A stretch of 64,000 nucleotides of DNA, taken from NCBI RefSeq assembly GCF_014836665.1, contig NZ_JACSQJ010000001.1, positions 436,387-500,386 of the forward strand. The letters are read 5' to 3'. Numbering within the stretch: the stretch's first letter is position 1; every line of letters begins with the position of its first letter. Source of the stretch: Luteimonas colneyensis (GTDB lineage: Bacteria; Pseudomonadota; Gammaproteobacteria; Xanthomonadales; Xanthomonadaceae). Below are positions 40,047-49,637 of this stretch, one piece after another. The notes under the pieces were generated by a model. That model saw only the letters and a program-made list of their open reading frames with translations. It did not search any database and was not told where the DNA came from. Position numbers and translations under genes: made by a program.

Positions 40047-40221
40047 CCGCAGGACGCGCATGCCCTCCGCGGCTGCCAGCAGCGTCCTGGTCCGGCAGCA
40101 AATCCCAGGGCGCGTCGCGCCCCACTCCCGGGGACCGAGTCCCCGCATTGCCCATGGCCGCCCTCCGCAGGCCTGCCCGCCGCCCTTGCGCGCGCCGCAG
40201 GCACCCACGACAGGAGTCGAG

Positions 40222-40506
40222 ATGTCCCGCAGCAGTACCAAGAAGACCGCCAGCACCGCCGCCGCCCCGGCCGCCGCGCGCCCACGCGCCTCCGCCCCGC
40301 TGCGCCGCAGCGGCAGCGCGGCCGCCACCAGCGCCGCGCACCTGACCAGCCAGCGCATCGCCGCCGACGTCGCCGCATTCAAGAAGGCCGGCGGTCGCAT
40401 CGAAGTCCTCGGCAACACGCCGCTGCGCCCCTATACCGCCCGCAGCACCACGCGCAAGGCCACCAAGGTCGAGCCCAAGGCCGCCAAGGCCGGCACCAAG
40501 GGCTGA
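40222..40506 (+). CDS. Small basic protein, unknown
   Basis: A 94-residue protein rich in Ala, Lys, Arg, Ser and Thr, starting MSRSSTKKTASTAAAPAA with AGGAG seven bases before it. The middle part (HLTSQRIAADVAAFKKAGGR and IEVLGNTPLRPY) looks folded; the ends look like histone H1-type basic tails. Nucleic-acid binding is possible but not shown. The 175-base gap before it is the putative promoter and leader. Confidence 0.65.
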   Translation: MSRSSTKKTASTAAAPAAARPRASAPLRRSGSAAATSAAHLTSQRIAADVAAFKKAGGRIEVLGNTPLRPYTARSTTRKATKVEPKAAKAGTKG

Positions 40507-40546
40507 CCGCCCGCCGCGGCCCGCCTGCTGGCGCGCCGCCTCCAGC

Positions 40547-41824
40547 TCAGGCCTCCGTCCTGCCGTCGCCTGCAAGCTCCGGCAGGACGGATCCGCCTGC
40601 CGCGTCCCACCCCTCCACGTCCCGCCCCGAGGTCACGCCGCAGGCCGCGGCGATGAACACGACGTCGGTGGACGAGTTGAGCGCGGTCTCCGCCGAGTCC
40701 TGCACCACGCCGACGATGAAGCCGATCGCCACCACCTGCATGGCGACTTCATCGCTGATTCCGAACAGGCCGCAGGCCAGCGGGATCAGCAGCAGCGATC
40801 CTCCAGGCACGCCCGACGCGCCGCAGGCGCCGATCGCCGCGACCACGCTGAGCAGCAGCGCCGTCGCCAGGTCGACCTGGATGCCGAGCGTGTGCACCGC
40901 GGCCAGCGACAGCACCGAGATGGTGATCGCCGCGCCCGCCATGTTGACCGTGGCCCCGAGCGGCACCGCCACCGAGCAGGTTTCGCGGTGCAGGCCGAGC
41001 TTCGCGCAGAGCTCCATGTTCACCGGGATGTTGGCCGCCGATGAGCGGGTGAAGAAGGCGGTGATGCCGCTCTCGCGCAGGCAGCGCAGCACCAGCGGCC
41101 AGGGGTTGCGCCGGGTCACCGCGAACACCAGCAGCGGATTGGCCACCAGCGCGACGAACAGCATCGCGCCCAGCAGCACCGCCAGCAGGTGCGCGTAGTC
41201 GAGCAGCGCCGACAGCCCGGTCTCGGCGAGCATCGAGGCCACGATCCCGAATACGCCCACCGGTGCCAGCCGGATCACCAGCCGCACCACGCGCGTGACC
41301 GCCTCCGAGAAGTCGGACAGGACCCGGCGGGTGCCATCGCCCGACTGCCGCAGCGCCAGGCCCATGGCGATGCCCCAGGCCAGCAGCCCGATGTAGTTCG
41401 CGTCGACCAGCGCGTTGAAGGGGTTGTCGAACACTTTCAGGACCAGGGTCCGGAGCACCTCGCCGATGCCGCCCGGCGCGCTCAGCGCGGCGTCGGCCGG
41501 CACGTCCAGCGCCAGCGTGGTCGGAAACAGGAAGCTCGCCGCCACGCCCACCAGCGCCGCCATCACCGTGCCGACGAGGTACAGGCCGAGGATCGGCCGC
41601 ATGCGCGTGTCCTGGCCCTGCCGGTGGTTGGCGATGGACGCGGCCACCAGCACCAGGACCAGCACCGGGGCCACCGCCTTCAGCGCGGAAATGAATATGG
41701 TGCCGAGCAGGCCTACCGCCGCGCCCGCCCGCGGCGAGACCAGGGCGAGGACGACGCCGGCGAGCAGGCCGATGACGATCTGGGTGACCAGGCTCGGCCG
41801 GCGCAGGAAGGACGGGAGTGGCAT
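40547..41824 (-). CDS. sstT: Serine/threonine:sodium symporter SstT
   Basis: A 425-residue dicarboxylate/amino-acid:cation symporter (DAACS) family protein. Hydrophobic helices cover the chain. Family motifs are [20 protein letters not shown] and [16 protein letters not shown], close to E. coli SstT, followed by [20 protein letters not shown]. It imports serine and threonine with sodium. The start at 41,824 ([15 protein letters not shown]) matches the family. Confidence 0.92.
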   Translation of the reverse strand: MPLPSFLRRPSLVTQIVIGLLAGVVLALVSPRAGAAVGLLGTIFISALKAVAPVLVLVLVAASIANHRQGQDTRMRPILGLYLVGTVMAALVGVAASFLFPTTLALDVPADAALSAPGGIGEVLRTLVLKVFDNPFNALVDANYIGLLAWGIAMGLALRQSGDGTRRVLSDFSEAVTRVVRLVIRLAPVGVFGIVASMLAETGLSALLDYAHLLAVLLGAMLFVALVANPLLVFAVTRRNPWPLVLRCLRESGITAFFTRSSAANIPVNMELCAKLGLHRETCSVAVPLGATVNMAGAAITISVLSLAAVHTLGIQVDLATALLLSVVAAIGACGASGVPGGSLLLIPLACGLFGISDEVAMQVVAIGFIVGVVQDSAETALNSSTDVVFIAAACGVTSGRDVEGWDAAGGSVLPELAGDGRTEA

Positions 41825-41942
41825 GTGCGGATCCGGGAATGCTGCAGCCGGCCATGATAGGGCGTCGCGGCGGCGGCCACCCGCATGACCCAGGTCAATG
41901 CGGGCGGCGCGGCGAACGGCGAGCCTGCCTGCATCGGTACAC

Positions 41943-42236
41943 ATGACGGAGGACGCCGTGGGCGACGCCATCCCGCTCGAACTCGCCGACCGCCCGGACA
42001 TCGAGGTCGACGGTGCCCTGGTGGCCCGGGAGCTGGGCCTGGAGGTGGAGGAATTCCGCGGGCTGATGGCCCGCGGCAAGGTGAGCGTGCTGTGCGAGCG
42101 CGGCACCGGCGAGGACGCGGGCCTCTACCGCGCCAGCTTCTACCACCAGGGCCGGCGCGCGCGGCTGGTGGTCGATGCCCGGGGCCGGAGCATCGATCCG
42201 CCCCCGCCGCCCCCGCGCGGAACTGCACCGGCCTGA
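41943..42236 (+). CDS. DUF6522-like small protein
   Basis: A 97-residue protein starting [20 protein letters not shown]. It has [40 protein letters not shown] and [11 protein letters not shown], the DUF6522 pattern (unknown function). The last residues are a proline run. It precedes the azurin gene by 71 bases in the same direction. Confidence 0.78.
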   Translation: MTEDAVGDAIPLELADRPDIEVDGALVARELGLEVEEFRGLMARGKVSVLCERGTGEDAGLYRASFYHQGRRARLVVDARGRSIDPPPPPPRGTAPA

Positions 42237-42307
42237 CGCCGCCTTCACACGCGGATCAGCCCGCGAAACGGCATCATCCCCCTGTTCTCTCCCACCACGA
42301 GGATTCC

Positions 42308-42982
42308 ATGAAACTGCAAGCATCCCTGATCGCCGCCGCATGTGCCCTGGCCCTGTCCGCCTGCGGCGGCGAGTCCCCGCAGCCCGCCGATCCGGCCGTT
42401 GCGACGCCGCCTCCGGCGCCGACCACGCCGGCAGATACCACGACGCCGGCAGGCACCGCTCCGGCCGACGATGCCGCCACCCCTGATGTGCCCGTCGACG
42501 CCGCGCCCTTGGACGGCACCTCGACCGCCACCGGCGAGACCGGCGCGGTGGACGCCGCCGGCGCCACTCCGGCCGCCGCTGGCGACGCCGCCGTCACCGG
42601 CTGCAGCGTCGCGATCGAGGGCAACGACATGATGAAGTTCAACGTGTCGTCGATCACCGTGCCGGCGAGCTGCAGCGAGTTCACCATCAACCTGACCCAC
42701 GTCGGCCGCCTGCCCGAGGCCGCGATGGGCCACAACGTGGTCATCGCCGCCACCTCCGACATGGCCGGCGTGGCCGCGGACGGCATCAGTGCCGGCGCGT
42801 CGGCCGGCTACGTCAAGGCCGGCGACAGCCGCATCATCGCCGCGACCGAGATGATCGGCGGCGGCGAGAGCACCTCGGTCACCTTCGACGTGTCGAAGAT
42901 CAAGGACGGCGGCCCCTACGAGTTCTTCTGCAGCTTCCCCGGCCATGCGGCCCTCATGAAGGGCAGCATCAGCGTCGGCTGA
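42308..42982 (+). CDS. Azurin-like lipoprotein
   Basis: A 224-residue lipoprotein with lipobox LSAC (about residues 16-19), then a long Ala/Thr/Pro-rich linker to about residue 95. The C-terminal 128 residues are azurin: His in GHNVVIAA, then the type 1 copper loop FFCSFPGHAALMKG with Cys, His and Met. Azurins carry electrons in the periplasm; here the cupredoxin would be tethered to a membrane. The linker alone is unusual relative to soluble azurin. Confidence 0.92.
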   Translation: MKLQASLIAAACALALSACGGESPQPADPAVATPPPAPTTPADTTTPAGTAPADDAATPDVPVDAAPLDGTSTATGETGAVDAAGATPAAAGDAAVTGCSVAIEGNDMMKFNVSSITVPASCSEFTINLTHVGRLPEAAMGHNVVIAATSDMAGVAADGISAGASAGYVKAGDSRIIAATEMIGGGESTSVTFDVSKIKDGGPYEFFCSFPGHAALMKGSISVG

Positions 42983-43004
42983 CGCCACCGCAGGACCGCT
43001 CGTC

Positions 43005-43037
43005 GACGCCCACGCCGGCAGCTCCGGCGCGGGCGTC
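43005..43037 (+). terminator. Hairpin after the azurin gene
   Basis: Arms 43,005-43,018 and 43,024-43,037 pair over 13 of 14 positions with a 5-base loop, 22 bases after the azurin stop. No T-run follows, so termination is uncertain. Confidence 0.55.
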
Positions 43038-43162
43038 CGCGTTCACGGGGAGGATGCCGGCCTGAACGTCCCGACAATCGTCATCACACTGTCATGCGGC
43101 TGCGGTAGAGCCGGCGCCGGGCGCCCGGCACGCTGGACCGCCTTGTCCAGCGCGCCGCCCGA

Positions 43163-44260
43163 ATGCTCCGCCTTGCCGCCCTCCTCCTCGCCTGCCTGCT
43201 GCTCGCCGGCTTCTCTTCGCTGCCGGGCCTGCCGGCCTCCTTGGCCGCCCACCTGGTCGCGCCCGACGGGACCTCGCCGCTGCTGCCGCGCGCGCCGATC
43301 GACGCCGCGCTGGCGCGGCTGCGCGACCGCGAAGGCCGCGTCACCACGCGCGCCGGCGTCGACGTCTTCTGGCGCGCGATCGATCCCGCGGACTACGCGC
43401 TGCGGATGTCCTGGCCCCGCGACCTGGGCGTGGCCGACACCTTCCCCGACCTCGACTTCCAGGTGCCCACCGGCCCCGCCGGCACGCCGCGCGGCACCGT
43501 CGTGCTGCTGCACGGCTGGATGATGCACGGCGATTCGATGCTGCCCTGGGCGCTGCGCCTGGGCGAGGCCGGCTACCGCACGATTTCGATCGACCTGCGC
43601 AACCACGGCCGCTCCGGCACCGCACCCTCGGGCTACGGCATGCGCGAGGCCGCCGACGTGGTGGACGTGGTGGCCGCGCTACGCCGCCAGGGCGAAGTGG
43701 TGGGCCCGCTGCACGTCCTCGGCGTGTCCTACGGGGCCGCCACGGCGATCTTCGCCGGCGCGGATCCGGCGCTGGGCGCCGAGCGCGTGGTCGCGATGGA
43801 ATCCTTCGCCATGGCCGACGACGCGATCCGCGACATGGTCCCCTACATGCTCACCAACGCGCCGGCGCCTCCCTCGGCCTGGCTGACCCGCCAATGGCTG
43901 CGCTGGCGGCTGAACGATGCGGTGCTCGACGCCGCGATCGAGCGCGCGGGCGACACCCTGGGCCTGCCGCTGGACCGCGTGGACGTGGCGGCCGCGCTGG
44001 CCGGGGTGCCCTGCCCGCTGCTGGTGCACGGCGACGCCGACCGCCACGTGCCGGTCGCGCATGGCCGCGCGCTGGCGGCCTCGGCGCCCCACGCCCGCTA
44101 CATCGAGCTGGCCGGGCAGGACCACCTCAGCCTGCCGATGCAGCTCGACGTGCTGGCGCCCGCCGTCCTGGACTGGTTCGGGCAGCCGGCCTGCGACGCG
44201 CCGGGCATCCTGTCCGGTGCGGCCGATCCCGTTCCGCCGACGGACGGCAGCCGCGGATGA
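43163..44260 (+). CDS. Alpha/beta hydrolase
   Basis: A 365-residue protein with an N-terminal signal or anchor (LAALLLACLLLAGFSSLPG). The fold shows the oxyanion motif VVLLHGWMMHGDSM, the nucleophile elbow GVSYGAAT (Ser), HGDADRHVPVAH (Asp) and GQDHLSLPMQ (His), a complete triad. Substrate unknown; related proteins are carboxylesterases or lipases. It probably faces the periplasm or membrane. Confidence 0.85.
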   Translation: MLRLAALLLACLLLAGFSSLPGLPASLAAHLVAPDGTSPLLPRAPIDAALARLRDREGRVTTRAGVDVFWRAIDPADYALRMSWPRDLGVADTFPDLDFQVPTGPAGTPRGTVVLLHGWMMHGDSMLPWALRLGEAGYRTISIDLRNHGRSGTAPSGYGMREAADVVDVVAALRRQGEVVGPLHVLGVSYGAATAIFAGADPALGAERVVAMESFAMADDAIRDMVPYMLTNAPAPPSAWLTRQWLRWRLNDAVLDAAIERAGDTLGLPLDRVDVAAALAGVPCPLLVHGDADRHVPVAHGRALAASAPHARYIELAGQDHLSLPMQLDVLAPAVLDWFGQPACDAPGILSGAADPVPPTDGSRG

Positions 44261-44345
44261 CGCGCGCGCAACATTCCGGCCGCTAACGTGGCCGCGCCTC
44301 CGGCATCCGCCGGGGCCGCCGCCCCGCTCCCCCTGGAGACATCGC

Positions 44346-45071
44346 ATGCCCTACTACACCGGCCTGGTCGCCGCCGTCCCCACGGCCCGCAAGCAGGACT
44401 ACATCGCCCATGCCGCCGCCTCGTGGAACGTGTTCGCGAAGCACGGTGCGACGCGCATGGTCGAGACCTGGGGCGTCGACGTCCCGCACGGCCACACCAC
44501 CGACTTCCACCGCGCGGTCGAGGCCGGCGGGGACGAGACGGTCGTCTTCTCCTGGATCGCCTGGCCCGACCGCGCCACCTGCGACGCCGCATGGCAGGCG
44601 ATGGAGACCGACGAAGCGATGGCCGCGCTGCCACCGATGCCCTTCGACGGCAGCCGCATGATCTACGGCGGCTTCTCGCCGGTGCTGGAGGCGGGCGAGC
44701 CGATGGGCTCGGACTACTACCAGGGCTTCGCCCTGGCCGTCCCGGCCGGGAACAAGGCCGCCTACACCGACATGGCCCGCAAGGGCTGGGAGATGTTCGG
44801 CGAAGCCGGTGCTGACGGCGTGGTCGAGGCCTGGGGCGAGGACGTGCCCCATGGCAAGCGCACCGATTTCTACCGTGCCACCAAGGCGGTGGACGGCGAA
44901 GTCGCGGCGTTCAGCTGGATCGCCTGGCCCGACCGCGCCACCTGCGACCGCGCGGCGAAGGCGATGCAGGAGGACCCGGCCATGCAGGACATGCCGGAGA
45001 TGCCCTTCGACGGCAAGCGCATGATGTGGGCCGGCTTCGAGCCGGTCTTCGATTCCGCCCGGTCGTCCTGA
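44346..45071 (+). CDS. Duplicated DUF1428 protein
   Basis: A 241-residue protein made of two tandem DUF1428 domains (YbaA-like; E. coli YbaA is 117 residues). Domain 1 (about 1-117) and domain 2 (about 122-238) share FSWIAWPDRATCD exactly, plus DVPHG, TDF and PFDG. A 34-base DNA stretch is identical between the copies (44,552-44,585 and 44,915-44,948). Function unknown. It is convergent with the AI-2E gene, three bases away. Confidence 0.92.
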   Translation: MPYYTGLVAAVPTARKQDYIAHAAASWNVFAKHGATRMVETWGVDVPHGHTTDFHRAVEAGGDETVVFSWIAWPDRATCDAAWQAMETDEAMAALPPMPFDGSRMIYGGFSPVLEAGEPMGSDYYQGFALAVPAGNKAAYTDMARKGWEMFGEAGADGVVEAWGEDVPHGKRTDFYRATKAVDGEVAAFSWIAWPDRATCDRAAKAMQEDPAMQDMPEMPFDGKRMMWAGFEPVFDSARSS

Positions 45072-45074
45072 GCC

Positions 45075-46235
45075 TCAGGCGGTGCCGTCGGGCGCCGCCT
45101 GGTCCATGGCCCTGCCACGGGCTGGCGGGCCGGCATGGAGGTCCGCGCCGGCGTCGAGGTCCGCGCCGGCATCCGAGGCGGCATCCACCGCCTCGGCCGG
45201 CGCCGAGAACAGGTCCCATGCCGAGATGAACAGCGCGGCGATCAGCGGCCCGATCACGAAGCCGTTGAGCCCGAACAGCGCCATGCCGCCCAGCGTCGAC
45301 ACCAGCACGATGTAGTCGGGCATGCGCGTGTCCTTGCCGACCAGGATGGGACGTAGGATGTTGTCCACCAGCCCGATCACGAACACGCCATAGCCGATCA
45401 GCACCAGGCCCTGGACCACCGAGCCGGTGGCCAGGAAGTAGATCGCCACCGGGCCCCACACCAGGAACGTGCCCAGCGCCGGCAGCAGCGACAGGAAGGC
45501 CATCACCACCGACCACAGCACCACGCCCTGCACGTCCAGGATCCAGAAGATCAGGCCGCCGAGCGCGCCCTGCACCAGGGCCACGACGATGTTGCCCTTG
45601 ACCGTGGCGCGGATGACGGTGGTGAACTTGCCCAGCAGCGCGCGCTTGTGCGCCTCGTTCAGCGGGATCGCGTGGCGGATGCGCGCGGCCAGCATGGCGC
45701 CGTCGCGGAACAGGAAGAACAGCAGGTAGAGCATGATCGCGAAGGACACGAAGAACTGCATCGTGCCCTGCCCCAGGTTCACCGCCTGGGTGGCGACGAC
45801 CTGGCTGAGCGTCGCGGCGCCGTCCGCCAGCTTGTCCTGCAGCTCGGGAATGGTGCCGAGGCCGAGGCGTCCCAGCAGGTCGCTGGCCCAGTCCGGCAGC
45901 AGGCGCATGACCTGCTCGAAGTAGTGTGCGAAGCCGATGTCGCCCTCGCGCACGCGCTGGAAGATGGACGAGGCCTCCCGCACCAGCGACACCCCGATCA
46001 GCGCCACCGGCAGGATCGCGATCAGCAGGCAGACCAGCAGCGTCGACAGGGCCGCGAGGTTGCGCCGCCCGCGCATCCGCACCAGCAGGCGGCGGTGCAG
46101 CGGCGAGAACAGCAGCGCCAGGATCACCGCCCAGAACACCGCGCCGTAGAACGGCAGCAGGACCCAGCCGAAGGCCAGCGTCACCGCCAGCAACAGGAAG
46201 AGGAAGACCTTGCGCTGCAGTTCGATGGTGTGCAT
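45075..46235 (-). CDS. AI-2E-family (TqsA/PerM-like) transporter
   Basis: A 386-residue membrane protein with several helices: a pair at the N-terminus (VFLFLLLAVTLAFGWVLL and FWAVILALLFSPLHRRLL) and a cluster from about residue 205 on. KGNIVVALVQGALGGLIFWI and DNILRPILVGKDTRMPD are the AI-2E family signatures. Substrates vary; autoinducer-2 export is only one member's role. The last 35 residues are polar. Start at 46,235. Confidence 0.88.
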   Translation of the reverse strand: MHTIELQRKVFLFLLLAVTLAFGWVLLPFYGAVFWAVILALLFSPLHRRLLVRMRGRRNLAALSTLLVCLLIAILPVALIGVSLVREASSIFQRVREGDIGFAHYFEQVMRLLPDWASDLLGRLGLGTIPELQDKLADGAATLSQVVATQAVNLGQGTMQFFVSFAIMLYLLFFLFRDGAMLAARIRHAIPLNEAHKRALLGKFTTVIRATVKGNIVVALVQGALGGLIFWILDVQGVVLWSVVMAFLSLLPALGTFLVWGPVAIYFLATGSVVQGLVLIGYGVFVIGLVDNILRPILVGKDTRMPDYIVLVSTLGGMALFGLNGFVIGPLIAALFISAWDLFSAPAEAVDAASDAGADLDAGADLHAGPPARGRAMDQAAPDGTA

Positions 46236-46302
46236 TGCGATGACGGTGGCGGGCGGAAGCCGGAGTCTGACAGGCTTCCGCCGCCGGTACAGCCGTCGCC
46301 GC

Positions 46303-46833
46303 TCAGAGCATGCGCCGCAGCACGCCGTCGCGCTTCGCGAAATGGTGCACCAGCGCCATGCCGGCATGGCCGAGCACCATCGCCACCAGCAACCAGGCCA
46401 GGGGCGAGTGCACCGCGCCGCCGAAGCTCGCCAGCCACGGGATCTCAGCTCCCCCGGCCACCAGCTCGACGCCGAAGGCGCTCAGGCCATAGCCGTTGCC
46501 GAGCATGATCGCGATGCCGGACAGCGGCATCAGCAGCAGCGCCGCGTACAGCGCCACGTGCCCGGCCCTGGCCAGCAGGCCCAGCGCGGGCGGTGGCGGC
46601 GCCGGCGGGCGGTTGCCGCGGTTGCGCAGTGCCCAGGCGATGCGCGGCACCATCAGCAGCAGCACCAGCACGCCGATCGAGACGTGCCAGGGCACCAGCG
46701 TCTGGCCGACCCAGTGTTCGCCGTCGTCGATGCGGTCGAAGAGCTTCAGCGCCTGACAGAAGACGAGCAGAGCCACGGCCCAGTGGAAGAGGCGGGAAAC
46801 GGTGCCGTAGCGGTCCCGGGTGTCACGGCTCAT
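46303..46833 (-). CDS. Cytochrome b561-family protein
   Basis: A 176-residue protein with four helices and the heme-binding histidines expected of bacterial cytochrome b561: RLFHWAVALLVFCQA, LVPWHVSIGVLVLLL, AGHVALYAALLLMPL and GHAGMALVHHFAKRDGVL. It would carry electrons in the inner membrane. The start at 46,833 (MSRDTRDRYGTVSRLFHW) fits the family. Confidence 0.9.
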   Translation of the reverse strand: MSRDTRDRYGTVSRLFHWAVALLVFCQALKLFDRIDDGEHWVGQTLVPWHVSIGVLVLLLMVPRIAWALRNRGNRPPAPPPPALGLLARAGHVALYAALLLMPLSGIAIMLGNGYGLSAFGVELVAGGAEIPWLASFGGAVHSPLAWLLVAMVLGHAGMALVHHFAKRDGVLRRML

Positions 46834-46963
46834 GGAAGGCTCCTGTCTGTCGGATGGGCTGAACGATGCAAGGCGCGGCATGGCCGTCCCCGACGTCCAT
46901 CGTAACGGCGCATGTGCCGCGCTCGCCGGGCTGCGCGTGCAACCCGGCGACGGCGTGATCGGC

Positions 46964-47911
46964 TCAGGCCGCGGGCCGACTCGCCGCGTCGAGCGCCTCC
47001 AGCGCGGTCGCGGGCAGCACCAGGTCGGCCGCGCCCATGATGTCCTCGAGCTGCGCGAGGCTGGTGGCGCTGGCGATCGGCGTGACCTGCGGGCGCGTCA
47101 TCAGCCACGCCAGCGCGACCTGGGCCGGCGTGGCGGAGAGGTCGTCCGCGACGCCGCGCAGCGTCTCCAGCAGCGCCAGGCCACGCGCATCGAAGTAGCC
47201 GCCGAGGAAGCCGGCGCGCGCGCTCCCTTCGAGGTCGGCGGCGCTGCGGTACTTGCCGGTCAGGAAGCCGCTGGCCAGCGAGAAGTAGCTCACCACGCCG
47301 AGCGCATGCTCCTCCGCCACCGCGGCCAGCTCCGATTCGTAGCCCGCGCGGTCGTACAGGTTGTAGCCCGGCTGCAGCACCTCGTAGCGTGCGAATCCGC
47401 GGTCGGCCGAGATCGCCAGCGCCTCGCGAAGGCGCGCGGCGTCGTAGTTGGAGGCGCCGACGGCGCGCACCTTGCCTGCGTCCACCAGCTTGGAGAAGGC
47501 GGCCAGCGTTTCCTCGAGCGGCACGCCGGCATCGTCCTCGTGGGCGAAGTAGACGTCGAGATGGTCGGTGCGCAGCCGGCGCAGCGAATCCTCGACCGCG
47601 GCCTGGATGTTGGCCGCCGACAGGCCCTTCCGCGGCGCCCACTTGGCGACCTTGGTCATGAGCACGACGTCATCGCGGCGCCCGCGCCTGGCCAGCCAGC
47701 GGCCGATGACGGCCTCGGATTCGCCGCCCGACAGGCCGGGGGCCCAGGCGGAATAGACGTCGGCGGTATCGATGGCGTTGAAGCCGCGCTCGACGAAGCG
47801 GTCGAGCAGCGCGAACGAGGTGGCCTCGTCGGCGGTCCAGCCGAACACGTTGCCGCCGAAGACGAGGGGCGCGACCTCGGGGCCGCCGTGGCCCAGCCTG
47901 CGCTTCTGCAT
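46964..47911 (-). CDS. Aldo/keto reductase
   Basis: A 315-residue NADPH-dependent reductase. It starts at 47,911 (MQKRRLGHGGPEVAPLVFG), because GAGGAG lies nine bases upstream; an alternative Met 27 bases earlier would contain that site. NAIDTADVYSAW, VLMTKVAKW, LDVYFAHEDD and VRAVGASNYD are AKR signatures with the catalytic Asp, Tyr, Lys and His. It is the last gene of a leftward LigB-SDR-AKR run. Confidence 0.92.
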   Translation of the reverse strand: MQKRRLGHGGPEVAPLVFGGNVFGWTADEATSFALLDRFVERGFNAIDTADVYSAWAPGLSGGESEAVIGRWLARRGRRDDVVLMTKVAKWAPRKGLSAANIQAAVEDSLRRLRTDHLDVYFAHEDDAGVPLEETLAAFSKLVDAGKVRAVGASNYDAARLREALAISADRGFARYEVLQPGYNLYDRAGYESELAAVAEEHALGVVSYFSLASGFLTGKYRSAADLEGSARAGFLGGYFDARGLALLETLRGVADDLSATPAQVALAWLMTRPQVTPIASATSLAQLEDIMGAADLVLPATALEALDAASRPAA

Positions 47912-47979
47912 GATGTTGAACTCCTCAAGAATGTGCATGTCGTTCCCCGTGCAAGGCCCGCGGAACCATCCCGCAAGGA

Positions 47980-48774
47980 TCAGGCAATGGTCTCCACCGT
48001 GCCACCGTCGACGCGCAGCGCCGAGCCGGTGGTGGCGCTGGCCTGCGGCGAGGCGACGTAGACGCTGAGGCTGGCGACCTCCTCCGGCGTCGCGAAGCGG
48101 CCGAGCAGGTTCGACGGCCGGTTCTCGGCCAGGAACAGCGCCTCCATCTCCTCCGGAGTCACGCCACGGCCGGCGGCGAGCGCGGCCATCATCTCCACCG
48201 CGCCGTCGGTCCGCGTGGGGCCGGGCAGGATGGTGTTGACGGTGACGCCACTGCCGGCCAGCACCTTGGCCAGGCCGCGCGACAGCCCCTGCAGCGCCGA
48301 CTTGGTGACGCCGTAGTGGACCATCTCGGTGGGAATGTTGAGCGCCGATTCGCTGGACACGAACTGGATCCGACCCCAGCCACGCTCGCGCATGCCGCGC
48401 GCGTAGTGGCGCGACAGGCGCACGCCGCCCATCACGTTGACCTGCCAGTACTCGTCCCACAGCGTGTCGTCGATGTCGAAGAACTCGCGCGCGCCGTAGA
48501 TGCCGAGGTTGTTGACCAGGATGTCGGCGTCGGGGCGCGCGGCGGTCAGCGCGGTGGCGCCTTCGGCGGTGCCGAGGTCGGCGACCACGCCGGTCGCGTC
48601 GTCGCGGCCGCCGTCCTTGCGCAGCTTCGCCAGCGCCCCGTCCACGCGCGCCTGGCTGCGGCCGACGATGGTGACGGTGGCACCGGCCTTCGACAGGCCG
48701 GTGGCGATGGCCAGGCCGATGCCGCCCGTGGAGCCGGTGACGATGGCGGACCTGCCGGAAAGATCGATCTTCAT
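47980..48774 (-). CDS. Short-chain dehydrogenase/reductase
   Basis: A 264-residue SDR. The cofactor motif is TGSTGGIGLAIA, followed by NNLGIYG, the catalytic Ser in FVSSESALN and YxxxK as YGVTK, then PGPTRTDGAVE. Substrate unknown. Its partners are the LigB-type dioxygenase and the aldo/keto reductase, all leftward, suggesting a shared small-molecule pathway. Confidence 0.9.
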   Translation of the reverse strand: MKIDLSGRSAIVTGSTGGIGLAIATGLSKAGATVTIVGRSQARVDGALAKLRKDGGRDDATGVVADLGTAEGATALTAARPDADILVNNLGIYGAREFFDIDDTLWDEYWQVNVMGGVRLSRHYARGMRERGWGRIQFVSSESALNIPTEMVHYGVTKSALQGLSRGLAKVLAGSGVTVNTILPGPTRTDGAVEMMAALAAGRGVTPEEMEALFLAENRPSNLLGRFATPEEVASLSVYVASPQASATTGSALRVDGGTVETIA

Positions 48775-48807
48775 GGGGGAATCTCCTCGATGGGGCGCGG
48801 CCGTGGA

Positions 48808-49599
48808 TCAGCCGAAGCGGAAGGCGGACAGGGTGGTCTTCATGACCTCCTCGGAATAGACCTTGCGGCCGTCGGAGCCGGCGCCGGCGCCGGCGGCGAC
48901 CAGCAGCGGCAGCAGGTGCTCCTCGCCGCCCGGCGGATGGCTGTCGCGGGCGTGCGGGGCGCTGGCCCAGTCGCGGAGCATGGCCTCGCGCCGTGGCGTT
49001 CCGCTTTCAACAGCCGCGGTCAGCCATTCGTCGAAGCGCGCCGACACCGGGGTGTAGCGCGGATCGCCGTAGCCGCGCATGTTGTGGAAGCTCATGCCGC
49101 TGGCGACGATCAGCACGCCCTCGTCGCGCAGGGCGGCCAGGGCGCGGCCGGCGGCGATGTGCGCGGCGGGATCCATGTCGCGCCGCAGCGACAGCTGGAC
49201 CACCGGGATGTCAGCCTTCGGGAACATCAGCTTGAGCGGGATGAAGACGCCATGGTCGAAGCCGCGCTGCGGGTCGACGCGTGCCGGCTCGCCGGTGTCG
49301 CGCAGCAGCTGCACGATGCGCTCGGCCAGGGCCGGCTCGCCGGGCGCGGGATACGTCAGCTCGTAGGTATGCGCCGGGAAGCCGCTGTAGTCGTAGATCA
49401 GCGGCGCACGGGCGCTGCCGGTGACGCTGAAGCCCGGCTCCAGCCAGTGCCCGGAGACCAGCACGATTGCCCGCGGTGCCTGCGGCAGCGTGCCGGCCAC
49501 GCCCTTCAGGAAGGCGGCCATGCGGTCCCAGGTATCGGCCGGGTTCCAGTCCATGAAGAAGCAGGGACCGGCGCCGTGGGGAATGAAGAGGACGGGCAT
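48808..49599 (-). CDS. LigB-family (DODA-type) extradiol dioxygenase
   Basis: A 263-residue protein starting MPVLFIPHGAGPCFFMDWNP. LVSGHW, RGFDHGVFIPL and SGMSFHNMRGYGD supply the His ligands of LigB-type enzymes. The closest named relative is the YgiD DOPA-dioxygenase group, zinc/iron enzymes opening catechol rings. It starts 38 bases from the divergent LysR regulator. Confidence 0.9.
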   Translation of the reverse strand: MPVLFIPHGAGPCFFMDWNPADTWDRMAAFLKGVAGTLPQAPRAIVLVSGHWLEPGFSVTGSARAPLIYDYSGFPAHTYELTYPAPGEPALAERIVQLLRDTGEPARVDPQRGFDHGVFIPLKLMFPKADIPVVQLSLRRDMDPAAHIAAGRALAALRDEGVLIVASGMSFHNMRGYGDPRYTPVSARFDEWLTAAVESGTPRREAMLRDWASAPHARDSHPPGGEEHLLPLLVAAGAGAGSDGRKVYSEEVMKTTLSAFRFG

Positions 49600-49637
49600 G
49601 CGCCCGACGCGCTCAGCATCGGTGGCGTTGCCAGGGG

